Notes: a model not told the origin generated them from the sequence alone. Shown: positions 51,953-62,992, numbered from the stretch's first letter. The stretch: DNA of 64,000 nucleotides from Amaricoccus macauensis (GCF_014201905.1 NZ_JACHFM010000006.1:62001-126000), one strand, 5' to 3'. Program-made: numbers and translations.

Positions 51953-52698
51953 CCCTCTACGACTGGCCCCGCGCCGCGGCCTTCGGGCGCGTCATCCCCA
52001 AGACCAAGATCTACGAGCACGCCGGGGCGAACACGGGCCTCAAGGGCCTCTTCGTGCGTGAGGTGGACCAGATCGTCTGGTCGCACAAGCTGGCGCCCGA
52101 GACGGTCAATCTGGCGGCGACAAAGCAGGTGGCCGAGATACAGGTCTTCCGCATCACCTCACGTACCGCGACGCTGGACCCGGCTGTGCTGCGCGCCATC
52201 GACAAGGCCATCCCCTTTCCGCTGTTCTTCGAGGTCGCCCACGGCGGCCGCGTCAAGCTGGCCGCGGCCTACAAGCGGCCGAGTGAGGCCGACAGCGCCC
52301 GCTGGGTGGTGGGCGACTATTTCGAGGGGGATTGGCTGCCCGAAGACGCAGCCCGCGCGCCCTTTCCGGTGGCGCTGAACATGGGCGCGCTTTACGAGCG
52401 GCTGCTCGAGCCGCTGGTGGTCGGGCAGACGGCTCGGTTGGTCCCCGGCATGGGCGAGGCACCGCAGACGCCCTTCACCCCTGCCGAAGGCGAGCGCCCC
52501 GTGTCGCTGGAAGCGCGCATCGCGCAGGCCGAGGGGATCAAGGCGCAGACGCGCGAGGTCGAGCGGATCAAGGCGCGGCTGGGACGCGAGAAGCAATTCA
52601 ATAAGCGCGTGGCGATCAATGCCGAGCTACGCGCGGCGAAACAAGAACTTGAGCGGCTGACCAGGGTACACCCCGGAACCGCCGTGGCAAATGATTGA
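51949..52698 (+). CDS. DUF4391 protein
   Basis: 249 residues. The family core MTLYDWPRAAAFGRVIPKTK, GLKGLFVREVDQIVWSHKLA and FFEVAHGGRVKLAAAYKRP is clear; a C-terminal coiled coil (EARIAQAEGIKAQTREVERI) follows. DUF4391 proteins occur with type III-like methyltransferases and SNF2 helicases; the function is unknown. ATGA overlap with the helicase; the next gene starts 10 nt past its stop. Confidence 0.85.
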   Translation: MTLYDWPRAAAFGRVIPKTKIYEHAGANTGLKGLFVREVDQIVWSHKLAPETVNLAATKQVAEIQVFRITSRTATLDPAVLRAIDKAIPFPLFFEVAHGGRVKLAAAYKRPSEADSARWVVGDYFEGDWLPEDAARAPFPVALNMGALYERLLEPLVVGQTARLVPGMGEAPQTPFTPAEGERPVSLEARIAQAEGIKAQTREVERIKARLGREKQFNKRVAINAELRAAKQELERLTRVHPGTAVAND

Positions 52699-52708
52699 GA
52701 GGACGAGC

Positions 52709-54724
52709 ATGGACAAGCTGAAGATGCACAGCCCCGACCTGAGCCAGAACAACATCGCGAAGATCCGCGAGCTGTTCCCCGGCTGCGTGACCGAGGCGCA
52801 GGACGAAGCGAGGGGGGTGGTGCGTCTGGCGGTGGACTTCGATCAGCTGCGTCAGGAGTTGAGCGACCACATCGTGGAAGGGCCTCAGGAGCGGTATCGG
52901 CTGGACTGGCCGGGGAAGCGTGAGGCGCTGGTGGTTGCCAATGCGCCAATCGGCAAAGCGCTTCTTCCTGCTGTCGATGAAAGTGTCGATTTCGAAGGCA
53001 CAAGAAACCTCTTCGTCGAAGGTGACAATCTCGAGGCGCTAAAGCTCCTGCAGGAAGCATACCTCGGGGAAGTCAAGTTGATCTACATCGACCCCCCATA
53101 TAACACTGGTAAGGACTTTGTTTATCAAGACAATTTCACCCAAGGTTCATCTGAGTTCCTTAAGAAATCTCTCCAAGAGGACGATGAAGGCAACAAGTTG
53201 CTTGCCAATCGCGAGGCGGCAGGTCGCTTCCACTCAGAATGGCTGAGTATGCTCTACAGCCGCCTGATTATCGCCCGCAACATGTTGCGGCAGGATGGGA
53301 TCGTCGTTGTTTCAATCGACGAAAAAGAACATGCAAACCTGAAGAAGGTTTGCGACGAGGTATTTGGCGCGAGCAATTTCTGTGGAGAAATTGTCTGGAA
53401 GAATAGCAGCAAGAACGACCAAGCCTACGTCTCTATTCAGCACGAGTACCTTGTTGTCTATGTGAAGGATAAAAATACAAACTCAGGTGAGTGGACAGAG
53501 CGCAAGCAGGGTTTGGAAGAAATCTACAAAGCTTTTGAAGGTTTCCGGAAGGAGTATGGCGATGATTGGGGCGCCATACATCAGGCCGCACTAGATTGGT
53601 TCAAGTCGTTTCCGCCTTCCAATCCAATTAGCGACAGCAAGCACTATAGCTGGATGGATGAGCGCGGGGTGTATTTCCCGGATAACATCGCAGGGCCGAA
53701 CGACGGGCAGTACGTTTATGATGTTCAACACCCCGAAACCGGTGAAATTTGCAAGCCGCCATCAACCGGCTGGCGTTTCCCCGAAGAAACTATGAAACAG
53801 CGGATCAAAGAGAAACGTATTCACTTTGGCAAAGATCACACGACCGTCCCAAACAATAAAACATATCTGAAAAACACGGAAAATCAGAGCCTTACGAGCA
53901 TGAGGTATGTCGATGGCCGAGCGGCATCCAACCGCCTGAAGGACATGTTTGGAGAGAAAATCTTCACAAACCCCAAAGATGAAAATCTCTTAGCTGATCT
54001 ATTTAAGGCAATGCAGGTTAAAGAGCAGGATATTGTTCTGGACTTTTTCGCTGGCTCGGGATCGACCGCCCATGCGCTTTTTGAGCTTAATCGGCAGCAA
54101 GGAAGTAAATGCAGAACGATTGTCGTTCAGATTCCGGAAGACCTGAATGAGTCGCTCAAGCTAGCGACAGGAGGGGCCAAGAAGGTAACCCAAAATGCCA
54201 TTAGCTTGATGAAGAAATTAAAGCGTCCGACGACCGTTGCTGAGATCTGCAAAGAGCGTTTGCGTCGCGCAGGTCAAAAGATTCTCGAAGGCGAATGTCA
54301 CCCTGACTGGAACCGCGATGTCGGCTTCCGGGTGCTGAAGGTGGACACGTCGAACATGAAGGACGTCTACTACCGCCCGGACGAGCTGAAGCAGTCCGAC
54401 CTGCTCGACATGGTGGACAACGTGAAGGAGGGCCGCACGGCCGAGGACCTGCTGTTCCAGGTGCTGGTCGATTGGGGCGTGGACCTGACGCTGCCCATCC
54501 ACCGCGAGACGGTGCAGGGCAAGACCGTGTTCTTCGTCGACGACAACGCCCTTGTGGCCTGCTTCGACCGCGGCATCACCGAGGATCTGGTGAAAGAGCT
54601 GGCGGGCCACGAGCCCCTGCGCGTCGTCTTCCGCGACAACGGCTTCGTGTCGGACGCGGTGAAGATCAACGTGACCCAGATCTTCCGCCAGCTTTCGCCC
54701 AGCACCGAAGTCAAAGCGATCTGA
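52709..54724 (+). CDS. Type III-like Mod DNA methyltransferase
   Basis: 671 residues from [15 protein letters not shown]. Motif [14 protein letters not shown] near residue 128 precedes motif [13 protein letters not shown] near 446, the beta-class order of type III Mod and related enzymes. It should methylate adenine at an asymmetric site and supply specificity. The middle third is AT-richer than its flanks, suggesting an exchanged target-recognition segment. The Res-like gene follows after 8 nt. Confidence 0.9.
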   Translation: MDKLKMHSPDLSQNNIAKIRELFPGCVTEAQDEARGVVRLAVDFDQLRQELSDHIVEGPQERYRLDWPGKREALVVANAPIGKALLPAVDESVDFEGTRNLFVEGDNLEALKLLQEAYLGEVKLIYIDPPYNTGKDFVYQDNFTQGSSEFLKKSLQEDDEGNKLLANREAAGRFHSEWLSMLYSRLIIARNMLRQDGIVVVSIDEKEHANLKKVCDEVFGASNFCGEIVWKNSSKNDQAYVSIQHEYLVVYVKDKNTNSGEWTERKQGLEEIYKAFEGFRKEYGDDWGAIHQAALDWFKSFPPSNPISDSKHYSWMDERGVYFPDNIAGPNDGQYVYDVQHPETGEICKPPSTGWRFPEETMKQRIKEKRIHFGKDHTTVPNNKTYLKNTENQSLTSMRYVDGRAASNRLKDMFGEKIFTNPKDENLLADLFKAMQVKEQDIVLDFFAGSGSTAHALFELNRQQGSKCRTIVVQIPEDLNESLKLATGGAKKVTQNAISLMKKLKRPTTVAEICKERLRRAGQKILEGECHPDWNRDVGFRVLKVDTSNMKDVYYRPDELKQSDLLDMVDNVKEGRTAEDLLFQVLVDWGVDLTLPIHRETVQGKTVFFVDDNALVACFDRGITEDLVKELAGHEPLRVVFRDNGFVSDAVKINVTQIFRQLSPSTEVKAI

Positions 54725-54732
54725 GGCCGACC

Positions 54733-56954
54733 ATGAAGCTCAAGTTCAAGGTCCAGCCCTATCAGACCAATGCCGTCAACGACGTGGTCGACTGCTTCGC
54801 CGGCCAGCCGATGACCTCTGGCCTGACCTATCGCATCGATCCGGGTGTAGTGAAAAAGGGAAGTCGGGCGAGATCAAGCGCCAGCTCAGGCGGCTCGAGT
54901 TCCGCGACGACCTGTTCGTGGAGTCGGGCGAGCTGGACCAATATCGCGGCTTCACGATCAGCCAGATCGACGCCGTCAACGACACGGTCGAATTCACCAA
55001 CGGGGAAATGCTGAGGGCTGGCGAGGCGAACGGCGATGTCTCGGAACGCGATATCCGCCGCATCCAGATCCGCGAGACGATCAAGGCGCATCTAGACAAG
55101 GAAAAGCAGCTGTTCGCACAGGGCATCAAGGTCCTGTCGCTGTTTTTCATCGACGAGGTGGTGAAGTACCGGGACTATGGCCAGGCCGACGAGAAGGGCG
55201 ATTATGCGCGGGTCTTCGAAGAAGAGTACGAGTTGCTGAAGGCTGAGTATCTTTCGGAGCTCGCAATCGACAACGAGGCGTACCGGAAATATCTCGCCAG
55301 CATCGACTCCGCAAAGACGCACAACGGCTATTTCTCGATCGATAAGAAGACGAACCGCCTCAAAGACCCTGCCGTTGGCGCCCGCTCGGTCGATTCCGAC
55401 GACGTGGACGCCTACGACCTGATCCTCAAGGACAAGGAGCGCCTGCTTTCCCTTGCCGAACCCACCCGGTTCATCTTCTCACACTCGGCGCTGCGCGAGG
55501 GGTGGGACAACCCGAACGTCTTTGTCATGTGCATGCTGAAGCACAGCGACAACACCATTTCCCGCCGCCAGGAGGTGGGGCGTGGCCTGCGGCTGAGCGT
55601 CGATCAGCACGGGGACAGGATGGACCACCCGGCGGTGGTGCACGACATCAACGTACTCACCGTGGTGGCGAGCGAGAGCTACAAAGACTTCGTGGCCGGG
55701 CTCCAGAAAGAGATCGCGGAGACCCTCTCATCGCGTCCGCGGCAGGCAACAGAGGACTACTTCACGGGCAAGACACTCGCGACCGAGCATGGCCCGGTTG
55801 AGGTGACCGCCGCCATAGCCAAGCAGATCTACCGCTATCTGGTGAAGAATGACTACACCGACGATGCGGACCAGATCGCAGACGTTTACCAAGAGGCCAA
55901 GGCGGCGGGAAAACTGGCCGACTTGCCCGAGGAACTGAAGCCGCACGCCGAGCAGGTATTCCAGCTCATCGACAGCGTCTTCAGCGACGCGCAACTGCCC
56001 AAGGTCGATGACGGCCGCAAGCCCAAGACCAACCCCCTCAATGCCAATTTCGAGAAGAAGGAGTTCCAGGAGCTCTGGGCGCGGATCAACCGCAAGGCGG
56101 TCTATCGGGTGGAGTTCGATTCAGAGGAGCTGATCCGCAAGTGCTTCAGCGCGCTGGACAGCCAGCTGCGGGTCACCCCCTTGCAGTACACCGTTCAGGT
56201 CGGCGTACAGAATGACGGGTTGACCGACGGCCAGCTTCGCAGCGGCGACGGCTTCTCGGTCACGAACACGACGACCGAGCGCGGGGACTCAATCCATTCG
56301 CTCGTGAAGTACGACCTCGTGGGGAAGGTAGCTGAGAACGCACAGCTGACGCGAGACACGACGGCGAGCATCTTGGGCCAGATCACACCGGCGGTTTTTG
56401 AACAGTTCACGAGAAACCCCGAGCACTTCATCTCAGAGGCGTCCCGCATCATCGCTGAGCAGAAGGCGGCCATGGTGATTGAGCGCCTCGCCTATGACGA
56501 AGTGGATGAGCGGTACGACGTGGACATTTTCACCGCGAACCAGACTGGCCAAGATTTTTCCCGAGCCACGAAGCAGCTCAAGAACCACGTCTACGATTAT
56601 GCGATCACCGATTCCAATGTCGAAAGAGATTTCGTGAAGGAGCTGGATACAAGCAGCGAGGTCGTTGTCTATGCCAAACTCCCTCGGGGTTTCTTGATCC
56701 CGACTCCAGTCGGCGACTACAACCCAGATTGGGCGATATCCTTCAAGGCTGGCAGCGTACGGCACATTTACTTCGTGGCCGAGACGAAGGGCACGATGTC
56801 CAGCATGAAATTGCGCGAAATCGAGAAGACGAAGATTGAGTGCGCCCGCAAATTCTTCGACGAAATCAGCAAGCGTATCACCGCGGATCGCGTGAAATAC
56901 GATGTTGTGACCGACTACGGGAAACTAATGGACTTGGTCGGGCGTGCGGCGTGA
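54733..56954 (+). pseudogene. Type III Res subunit with the helicase core deleted
   Basis: The start [20 protein letters not shown] is that of Res. After GVVKKG (about 54858) the reading jumps to what is normally several hundred residues further on ([20 protein letters not shown]) and in another frame, so Walker A and the DEAD box are missing and the join is out of frame. From 54918 an open frame keeps motifs V/VI ([22 protein letters not shown]) and the endonuclease core [11 protein letters not shown]...FVAETKG. Translation could restart at 54918, but ATP-driven cleavage should be lost. Confidence 0.85.
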
Positions 56955-57895
56955 TGAAGCCCCGCTCAATCAATATCTTCCTGCTCGACGGCTATCCGAA
57001 TGGCATACGGGTGGCACAAATCTCGATGTCAACGATCCAAGCGATCGCCTTCCGGCGCAATCAGCTCCGCCGGGTCCGTGAGGCTTTCCCCGAAATCGAA
57101 CGGCCAGGCGTGTACATCCTGATCGGCGCCGATGAAGATGCGCAGGACCGGCAACTTGCTTACATCGGCGAGTCCGAAGGCGTCGGCGCTCGATTGTCGT
57201 ATCACAACTCGAATGAGGCCGGTCGCGATGCCAAAGGCTTCTGGACCGACACGGTCGTGCTGATCAGCAAGGACGAGAACCTGACCAAGAGCCACGCGCG
57301 CTATGTCGAAGCTTGTCTGATCCGGGGGGTCGTCAGCAATCCCCGTTGGACCCTGCCCAACACGCGCACGCCGTCCGACGACGCGGGCAAGCTGCCGCTC
57401 CCCGACCGCGCAGCCATGGACGAGTTCGTGGATCAGACGAAAACTCTGGTTGGGGCCCTTGGCTGGGATCTCTTCCGAGAAGTCCGCGGTCGTGCGCCGG
57501 AGCAGATCGCGGAGCAAGAACTGCCAAAGGCTGAACTCCATGAAAGCCCTCGGTTCTTCCGGGGCGACGGCTTCGCGGCAGAGATGGAGATCGGGCCCTC
57601 CGGGGATTTCGTCGTCACAGCAGGTTCGAGGGCAAGGGTCCGGACGACGCGAACGATACCGAGAGGGACGGTCGCGCTCCGGAACACCCTTGTCGAGAAG
57701 GGCGTCCTCCGCGAGGAAGGTGATTTTCTTGTCTTCACAAGCGCCTACAGCTTCACGTCTGCCTCTGCCGCAGCTGCGACCATCATTGGTGCGAGCGCCA
57801 ATGGCCGGATCCTCTGGAAGCTCCCAGACGGACGCAATTACGCGGATTGGGAGGCAAACCAGGACGCGGCGGGCGATGCGTCAGGCCAATTCTGA
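56954..57895 (+). CDS. GIY-YIG nuclease with DUF4357-like C-terminus
   Basis: 313 residues. GIY-YIG-type core: PGVYILIGADEDAQDRQLAY and IGESEGVGARLSYHNS near residues 51-85, with SHARYVEACLI after. The C-terminal part (VALRNTLVEKGVLREEGDFL, ASAAAATIIGASANGRILWK) resembles DUF4357. Such nucleases are often last in type III-like operons. The ATG shares a base with the Res stop (TGATG), so the gene belongs to the operon and may be its surviving nuclease. Confidence 0.85.
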   Translation: MKPRSINIFLLDGYPNGIRVAQISMSTIQAIAFRRNQLRRVREAFPEIERPGVYILIGADEDAQDRQLAYIGESEGVGARLSYHNSNEAGRDAKGFWTDTVVLISKDENLTKSHARYVEACLIRGVVSNPRWTLPNTRTPSDDAGKLPLPDRAAMDEFVDQTKTLVGALGWDLFREVRGRAPEQIAEQELPKAELHESPRFFRGDGFAAEMEIGPSGDFVVTAGSRARVRTTRTIPRGTVALRNTLVEKGVLREEGDFLVFTSAYSFTSASAAAATIIGASANGRILWKLPDGRNYADWEANQDAAGDASGQF

Positions 57896-57940
57896 AGGTT
57901 GCGACGGCCCAGGGAACGGTACCGTCAGCGTGGCGTGAAT

Positions 57941-59017
57941 TTAGCCGATCTTGCAGCCCCAGAAGGACGTGTGATCGGCAGCGAAGTAGCCGTCCGCGAC
58001 CCGGAAATACCCCTGCAGCTCGACGGTATCGCCCGCGGTGAGCGGCACCATGGTCTGCAGCCAGATCACGGTGGCGAGCGAGACATGGGTGGCCGAGATT
58101 TCGCCGAGGGAACCGCGGATTTCGCTGGTGCCGTTCAGGACCAGCCGACCGCGCATGCGTGCCGTTGCGCTGGCGTTGATCTTGTAGAGCAGCGTCGCGC
58201 CGAAGAGGTAGGTGCCGTCCACGGGCGCCACAAAGTGGTTGTTCGCGGCGTCGAAGGCACCCTGATCGTTGTAGTCGGTGTTGTTCAGTCCGATCTTCGT
58301 CCAGGCTCCGACGCCCACGTAGTTATCGTAGTTCGTGTACGCCTTGAAGCGGGGCAGCCGGGGCTGATCGACGATGCCGGTGGCGTTGTCGACGCTCAGC
58401 CCGTCGAAGAAGGTGCTGCCGTCGGCAGAGACCGTCAGCCGGAACCTGTCCGAGCCGAAGAGGCCGACCAGCGCCTTGGTCACGAAGCCGGTCTGCAGCG
58501 TCAGGCCGAGATCGTCGCCCGCGGCCTCCTTGTTCATGGTGTAGAACAGATTGCCGGTCCCGCCCTCGGCCACGGTCTTCGCCGTCCAGAGCGCGGCGTT
58601 GAGCTTGGCCGAGAACGGGTTCGAAGCGTCGGCCGTGGTGCCGATCCCGAGCAGTGCCATGTTCTGTAACGCCGCAGGCGTGGTCCCGACCCAGCTCGCG
58701 CCGTCGTAGCCGAGCAGCAGCCCCTCGTCCTCGACCCACGCCAGCCAGCCGGTGCGGGGCGGCAGGCGGAGCCAGGCGCCATCGGTCCAGAGCGCGACGT
58801 TGAGGTCCCACCCCGCCCAGTCGCCGGTTGCGCTCGAGGCGACGATGTAGCGGTCGCCGTCGGCGGGGCTGCCGGGCGGGGCCGTCAGATCCCGGTCGAG
58901 CACCGAGAGCTGGACGAGCCCGTCGAGGATCCTCAGCGCCTCGTTATGGGTGACGTGCTTCTGGGCCTGCGCCGCGAGGATGTAGGGCAGCAGGAGATGG
59001 GTCGTGGCGTCGGACAT
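57941..59017 (-). CDS. DUF2793 phage/GTA tail protein with C1q-like end
   Basis: 358 residues. The N-terminal DUF2793 (TTHLLLPYILAAQAQKHVTH, PADGDRYIVASSATGDWAGW) is known from tail or spike proteins near GTA clusters; the C-terminus (FVAPVDGTYLFGATLLYKIN, SLATVIWLQTMVPLTAGDTV) has the look of a C1q-like jelly roll for receptor or polysaccharide binding. It starts 9 nt downstream of the megatron gene. Its end at 57941 faces the GIY-YIG gene with only 45 nt between. Confidence 0.85.
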   Translation of the reverse strand: MSDATTHLLLPYILAAQAQKHVTHNEALRILDGLVQLSVLDRDLTAPPGSPADGDRYIVASSATGDWAGWDLNVALWTDGAWLRLPPRTGWLAWVEDEGLLLGYDGASWVGTTPAALQNMALLGIGTTADASNPFSAKLNAALWTAKTVAEGGTGNLFYTMNKEAAGDDLGLTLQTGFVTKALVGLFGSDRFRLTVSADGSTFFDGLSVDNATGIVDQPRLPRFKAYTNYDNYVGVGAWTKIGLNNTDYNDQGAFDAANNHFVAPVDGTYLFGATLLYKINASATARMRGRLVLNGTSEIRGSLGEISATHVSLATVIWLQTMVPLTAGDTVELQGYFRVADGYFAADHTSFWGCKIG

Positions 59018-59026
59018 GGGATGGCC

Positions 59027-62000
59027 TCAGAGTATCAGCGTGACGGTCTTGGGCGCGCCCCGTCCCACGAGGGCAGAGAGCTGGGAGATGCGGATGTCGA
59101 GCGTGTCGCCGGGGCCGAGCGGCGCGCCCCAGTCGGCGGTCTGCTGGGCGGCGGTGTAGACCGCGCTGGTGGTGGCCGTGCTCAGCACCCGCTTCACGGT
59201 CGCACCGTCAAGGATTTCGAGCTCGTAGGCTTCCAGTTCCTCCGCCATCGGCACTTCGACAGCGCCCCAGCTGTCGGCGGAAAGCGCGCGGGACCGGCGT
59301 GTCCAGCGGATCGTGAGGTCGCCGGGAACGCGTGGCGTGCGCCACGGCTGCTCGACATGGGCGACGGAGAACGGCCGCAGCCCCACCCCCTCAGGCGTGA
59401 AGGCCTGCGCCACATAGGTCTCGTCGCTGACCGGGCGGCTCGCCGGGCCGATGCGCCAGTTCCACGGGATGCCGAGATCGGCCTCGGCGATCGGCAACGT
59501 GGCGAGGCTGTCGTCCAGCACCACCAGCCGCGCGCCTGCGGGCGCGGGATTGCCCATGGCCCTTTCGGTGCCGCGCTGGCCGCGCAGGAGCCGGGTCAGG
59601 CGATACCGGCCCGGGGCGATCAACTCCGCCGCGCCTGCCTGCACGATCTCCCAGTCGCGGGGCGCGGTCTCGATGGCGAGCGCGTTCGCACCCCCGAACA
59701 GGGTCAGGTCGGTGACGCTTTCCAGCGTGCCGGTGAGCAGATCGACCATGAGCGCATTGCCGAGATCGAAGCGCGACGTGGGGCCAGCATAGAAGTCCGA
59801 GACCAGCATCCCGATCCGCGCGCGGCTGCCGAACGTGGCCAGCAGCTCGAAGCCATCGGTGGAGGGGCTGCGGAATACCGCCATCTCGCCGGGCCAAGGA
59901 ACGGCGTGCGCGACGACCATCGGTCGGTGCGCGGGCTGGTCCTCGGTCAGCTGCGGCAGGTCCATCAGCAGCGCATCCGGCGCGCCGAACACGACGGCCC
60001 GCGTCAGCGACGCCGCGCGGGGATCACCGGGCGGCAGATCGTAGGTTGCCCTGTCGTGGCGGACCGCCTCGATGCCCCGCGCCTCGGTGTCGGCGATGGA
60101 GACGAGCCGCAGATCGACCAGCCGCCCGCCGTGCTCCAGCCGGATCGCGTCGGCCGGATCGAGCGCTAGCCGCGAGGGCGGCAGCCGGAACGCCGCCGTC
60201 TCGCGGCCCACCCATGCCTCCATCAGCGCGCGGCGGCAGCGGCGCTCGGCCTCCTCGGGCGGCACCGCCATCGGGAAGCTCTCGGAAGCGATCCGGGTCG
60301 TGTCCACGGTGATGCGCCGCGCCTCGACGAGGGCCGCGTCGTAGTCCTCGTCTGCCCGCGCGACCTGCCACTTCAGCGCCTGCGGCAGTTCGGTCTCCTG
60401 TCCCCGCGTCAGTTCCAGCACGTCGCCCTCGCGGGCGGCCACCAGATCTTCGGGCGCGAGGGTGGCGACGGAGGCCCGCCCGCGCATCACGAAGCGGATC
60501 ACACCCTCGGTCTCGACGGCGTCGAAGCCGAAATGCCGCGACAGCGTGGTGATCGAGGCGCGTGGGCTTTCCAGCGCCGTGATGGCGTAGCCCTCCACCG
60601 CGCCCCAGAGGCCGGAAACGTCGATGCGGGCCTCGGGCAGTCCGGCGCGCAGGCAGAGGTGCCGGACGAGCGCCGCGAGCGACACCGCTCCCAGCCGCCC
60701 GGTCAGCCAGTGCCCGAGCCGCCAATTCGCGCCGTCCGTCCAGACGTCGGTCAGCGCCGGGAAGAACGGGTACGGCCGTGCGTCCCAGGTCCAGGCGGCG
60801 CATTCGGGGACATGCACCATGCGGCCGCCATAGACCGACGAGACCGGATTGTTCGTGGCCTCGCCCCACCAGAGATAGGTCGCCTCGAGATAGGCGCGTT
60901 GGATGGCGTCATCGCGCCAGCCCCGCGAGAAATGCGGCGTGAAGCTCTCGGACGACTTCGGGTCGAAGAAGACGTTGGGCTGGTTGGTGCCCCGGTCGAT
61001 GGCCGGGCAGCCCAACTCGGTGAACCAGATCGGCTTGGACTGGGGCACCCACGCCGTCGGCGTCCCGCTCTCCACCCCACCCGGGCGGTTGTAATGCGGG
61101 TTCGACCACCAGGCGCGCAGGTCCTTGTAGCGGAAGACCCACGGCTTGGCCGCGCCGCCATCCGTGATCGGCGTGCGGACCTGCGCAGAGCGATCGGCCG
61201 CACTGGCATAGAACCAGTCGAAGCCTTCGCCGCCCGCGATGTTCCCCTGCAGATAGCCCCGGTCGTAGATCGCGGGCCAGCCCTCGGCAGCGTCGGAATG
61301 CTCGAAGCCGTCGCGCCAGTCCGACAGCGGCATGTAGTTGTCGATGCCGACGAAATCGATCTCCGGATCGGCCCAGAGCGGATCGAGATGAAAGAACACG
61401 TCGCCGCTGCCATCGCCCGGCTGGTGCCCGAAATACTCCGACCAGTCGGCGGCATAGCCGATCCTGGTGCCGGACCCGAGGATCGAGCGCACATCGCCGA
61501 GCAGGTCCCGATAGGCCTGCACCGCCGGATAGCTGCTGGCGCCCGAGCGGATCGTCGTCAGCCCCGGCATCTCGGCGCCGATGAGGAAGGCGTCGACCCC
61601 TCCCGCTGCCGCGCAGAGATGGGCGTAGTGCAGCACCATGCGCCGCAGGCCCCAGTCGCCGGATGGCCCGGTCCAGCTGACGCTCTCGCCTGAGACGCTG
61701 AAGCTCGCGGGCGTCGCCGCGCCAAACAGCGCCGCGACCTGGCTTGCGGCCGTGGCGGTCTTGTCCACGGTCCCTGCGAACCCCGCTGCAGGCGAACAGG
61801 TGATCCGGCCGCGCCAGGGGAACGCGGGCTGGCCGGTCTCGGCGGCGTTGTCGGAATACGGGTTTGGCAGCGCGTTGCCGGGCGGCACGTCCATCAGGAT
61901 GAAGGGGTAGAAGGTGACGCGCAGCCCGCGCGCCTTCATCTCCTGGATCGCCTGCACCACCGCGAAGTCGGACGGCGTGCCGCCATAGACCGGGCGGTCC

Positions 62001-62992
62001 TGATCGTCGCGGCTGACGAGGAAGGCGTTGGCACGGCTGACACCATTGACCGACCAGCTGGCGGGCGTTGTCGACTTGGCCGAGACCTCGACGCCCGGCC
62101 GCACCTTGCAGGAGCCCGCGCGCAGGTCGTCGCCGAACCACGCCACCACGAGGCTGACGCTCTCGACCGCAGGCGCCATCGCCTGCAGCCGGTCGAGCGC
62201 CTCCACCATGTCGGTGGAGTCGGCCAGCGTGTTCAGGTTCTCGGGCACCGTCGCGCCGCCATCGGTCTTGCGGATGGCCTGCGTGGCGTAGGTGAACTCG
62301 CCCGAGGCCGGAATCATGGTGACGGCGCGGGTCAGCCCCTCGGCGGTGTCGGGATCGGCGAGAGGCCGGAACACCTCGAACGAGAGCTGCGGCAGGCGGT
62401 TGCCGTAGGTGGAAAGCGTCAGTTCCTCGAAGACTACGTAGGCCGTGCCCCGATAGGCAGGAGTGCTGGCTGTGCCCATCTTTGCGGCGATGAACGGGTC
62501 CGCCGTCTGCGTCTCGTCGCCGGGATACCAGCGCCAGGTGACGCCGGAGAGGTCCATCGGCTTGCCGTCGGCCCAGATGCGGCCGATGCCGGTGATCGGC
62601 CCCTCGCAGAGCGCCACGGCGAAGGAGGCGTAGTAGAGATACTCGGTCGTCTTGACCTTGCCGCCCCCGCCGCCCTTGCCGCCGCCTTGGGTAGTGGTCT
62701 TCGTCTCCTCGCGAAAATCGGTCGCCCAGATGATGTTGCCGCCCATCCGCATGCGCCCATAGAGCCGCGGGATCACCGCGCCTTCGGTGGCCGAGGTGAT
62801 GCGCAGCGTGTCGAGCCGCGCGCCCTCGATGCGCTGGGTGGGCGCCAGCGACGAAATGATCCAGCTGTCGACGGCCGAGCCGATGCTGGAGCCGATGAAA
62901 CCGCCGATGGTCGCGGCGCTGACGCCGAGGATCGCGCCGCCGATCGAACCGCCAATGGCGGCGCCAGCGGCACCGAGAACGAGGGTGGCCAT
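59027..62992 (-). CDS. GTA host-specificity / baseplate multidomain protein (orfg15-like megatron)
   Basis: 1321 residues. The Gly/Ala-rich start (MATLVLGAAGAAIGGSIGGA) precedes a TIM-barrel-like GTA domain (YPFILMDVPPGNALPNPYSD, FVGIDNYMPLSDWRDGFEHS, WVPQSKPIWFTELGCPAIDR) and a phage tail-tip region (LLRGQRGTERAMGNPAPAGA). This is the largest GTA gene, forming the tail tip and possibly degrading surface polymers. Length and order next to NlpC/P60 and DUF2163 match Rhodobacter-type GTAs. The plus strand is widely open but is a shadow. Confidence 0.93.
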   Translation of the reverse strand: MATLVLGAAGAAIGGSIGGAILGVSAATIGGFIGSSIGSAVDSWIISSLAPTQRIEGARLDTLRITSATEGAVIPRLYGRMRMGGNIIWATDFREETKTTTQGGGKGGGGGKVKTTEYLYYASFAVALCEGPITGIGRIWADGKPMDLSGVTWRWYPGDETQTADPFIAAKMGTASTPAYRGTAYVVFEELTLSTYGNRLPQLSFEVFRPLADPDTAEGLTRAVTMIPASGEFTYATQAIRKTDGGATVPENLNTLADSTDMVEALDRLQAMAPAVESVSLVVAWFGDDLRAGSCKVRPGVEVSAKSTTPASWSVNGVSRANAFLVSRDDQDRPVYGGTPSDFAVVQAIQEMKARGLRVTFYPFILMDVPPGNALPNPYSDNAAETGQPAFPWRGRITCSPAAGFAGTVDKTATAASQVAALFGAATPASFSVSGESVSWTGPSGDWGLRRMVLHYAHLCAAAGGVDAFLIGAEMPGLTTIRSGASSYPAVQAYRDLLGDVRSILGSGTRIGYAADWSEYFGHQPGDGSGDVFFHLDPLWADPEIDFVGIDNYMPLSDWRDGFEHSDAAEGWPAIYDRGYLQGNIAGGEGFDWFYASAADRSAQVRTPITDGGAAKPWVFRYKDLRAWWSNPHYNRPGGVESGTPTAWVPQSKPIWFTELGCPAIDRGTNQPNVFFDPKSSESFTPHFSRGWRDDAIQRAYLEATYLWWGEATNNPVSSVYGGRMVHVPECAAWTWDARPYPFFPALTDVWTDGANWRLGHWLTGRLGAVSLAALVRHLCLRAGLPEARIDVSGLWGAVEGYAITALESPRASITTLSRHFGFDAVETEGVIRFVMRGRASVATLAPEDLVAAREGDVLELTRGQETELPQALKWQVARADEDYDAALVEARRITVDTTRIASESFPMAVPPEEAERRCRRALMEAWVGRETAAFRLPPSRLALDPADAIRLEHGGRLVDLRLVSIADTEARGIEAVRHDRATYDLPPGDPRAASLTRAVVFGAPDALLMDLPQLTEDQPAHRPMVVAHAVPWPGEMAVFRSPSTDGFELLATFGSRARIGMLVSDFYAGPTSRFDLGNALMVDLLTGTLESVTDLTLFGGANALAIETAPRDWEIVQAGAAELIAPGRYRLTRLLRGQRGTERAMGNPAPAGARLVVLDDSLATLPIAEADLGIPWNWRIGPASRPVSDETYVAQAFTPEGVGLRPFSVAHVEQPWRTPRVPGDLTIRWTRRSRALSADSWGAVEVPMAEELEAYELEILDGATVKRVLSTATTSAVYTAAQQTADWGAPLGPGDTLDIRISQLSALVGRGAPKTVTLIL

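Noticed and set aside
47836..57895. Reading the operon as BREX or DISARM
   Set aside because: No PglZ, BrxC or BrxL for BREX. For DISARM the DrmB (DUF1998) protein is missing and the methylase is Mod-like with a Res partner.
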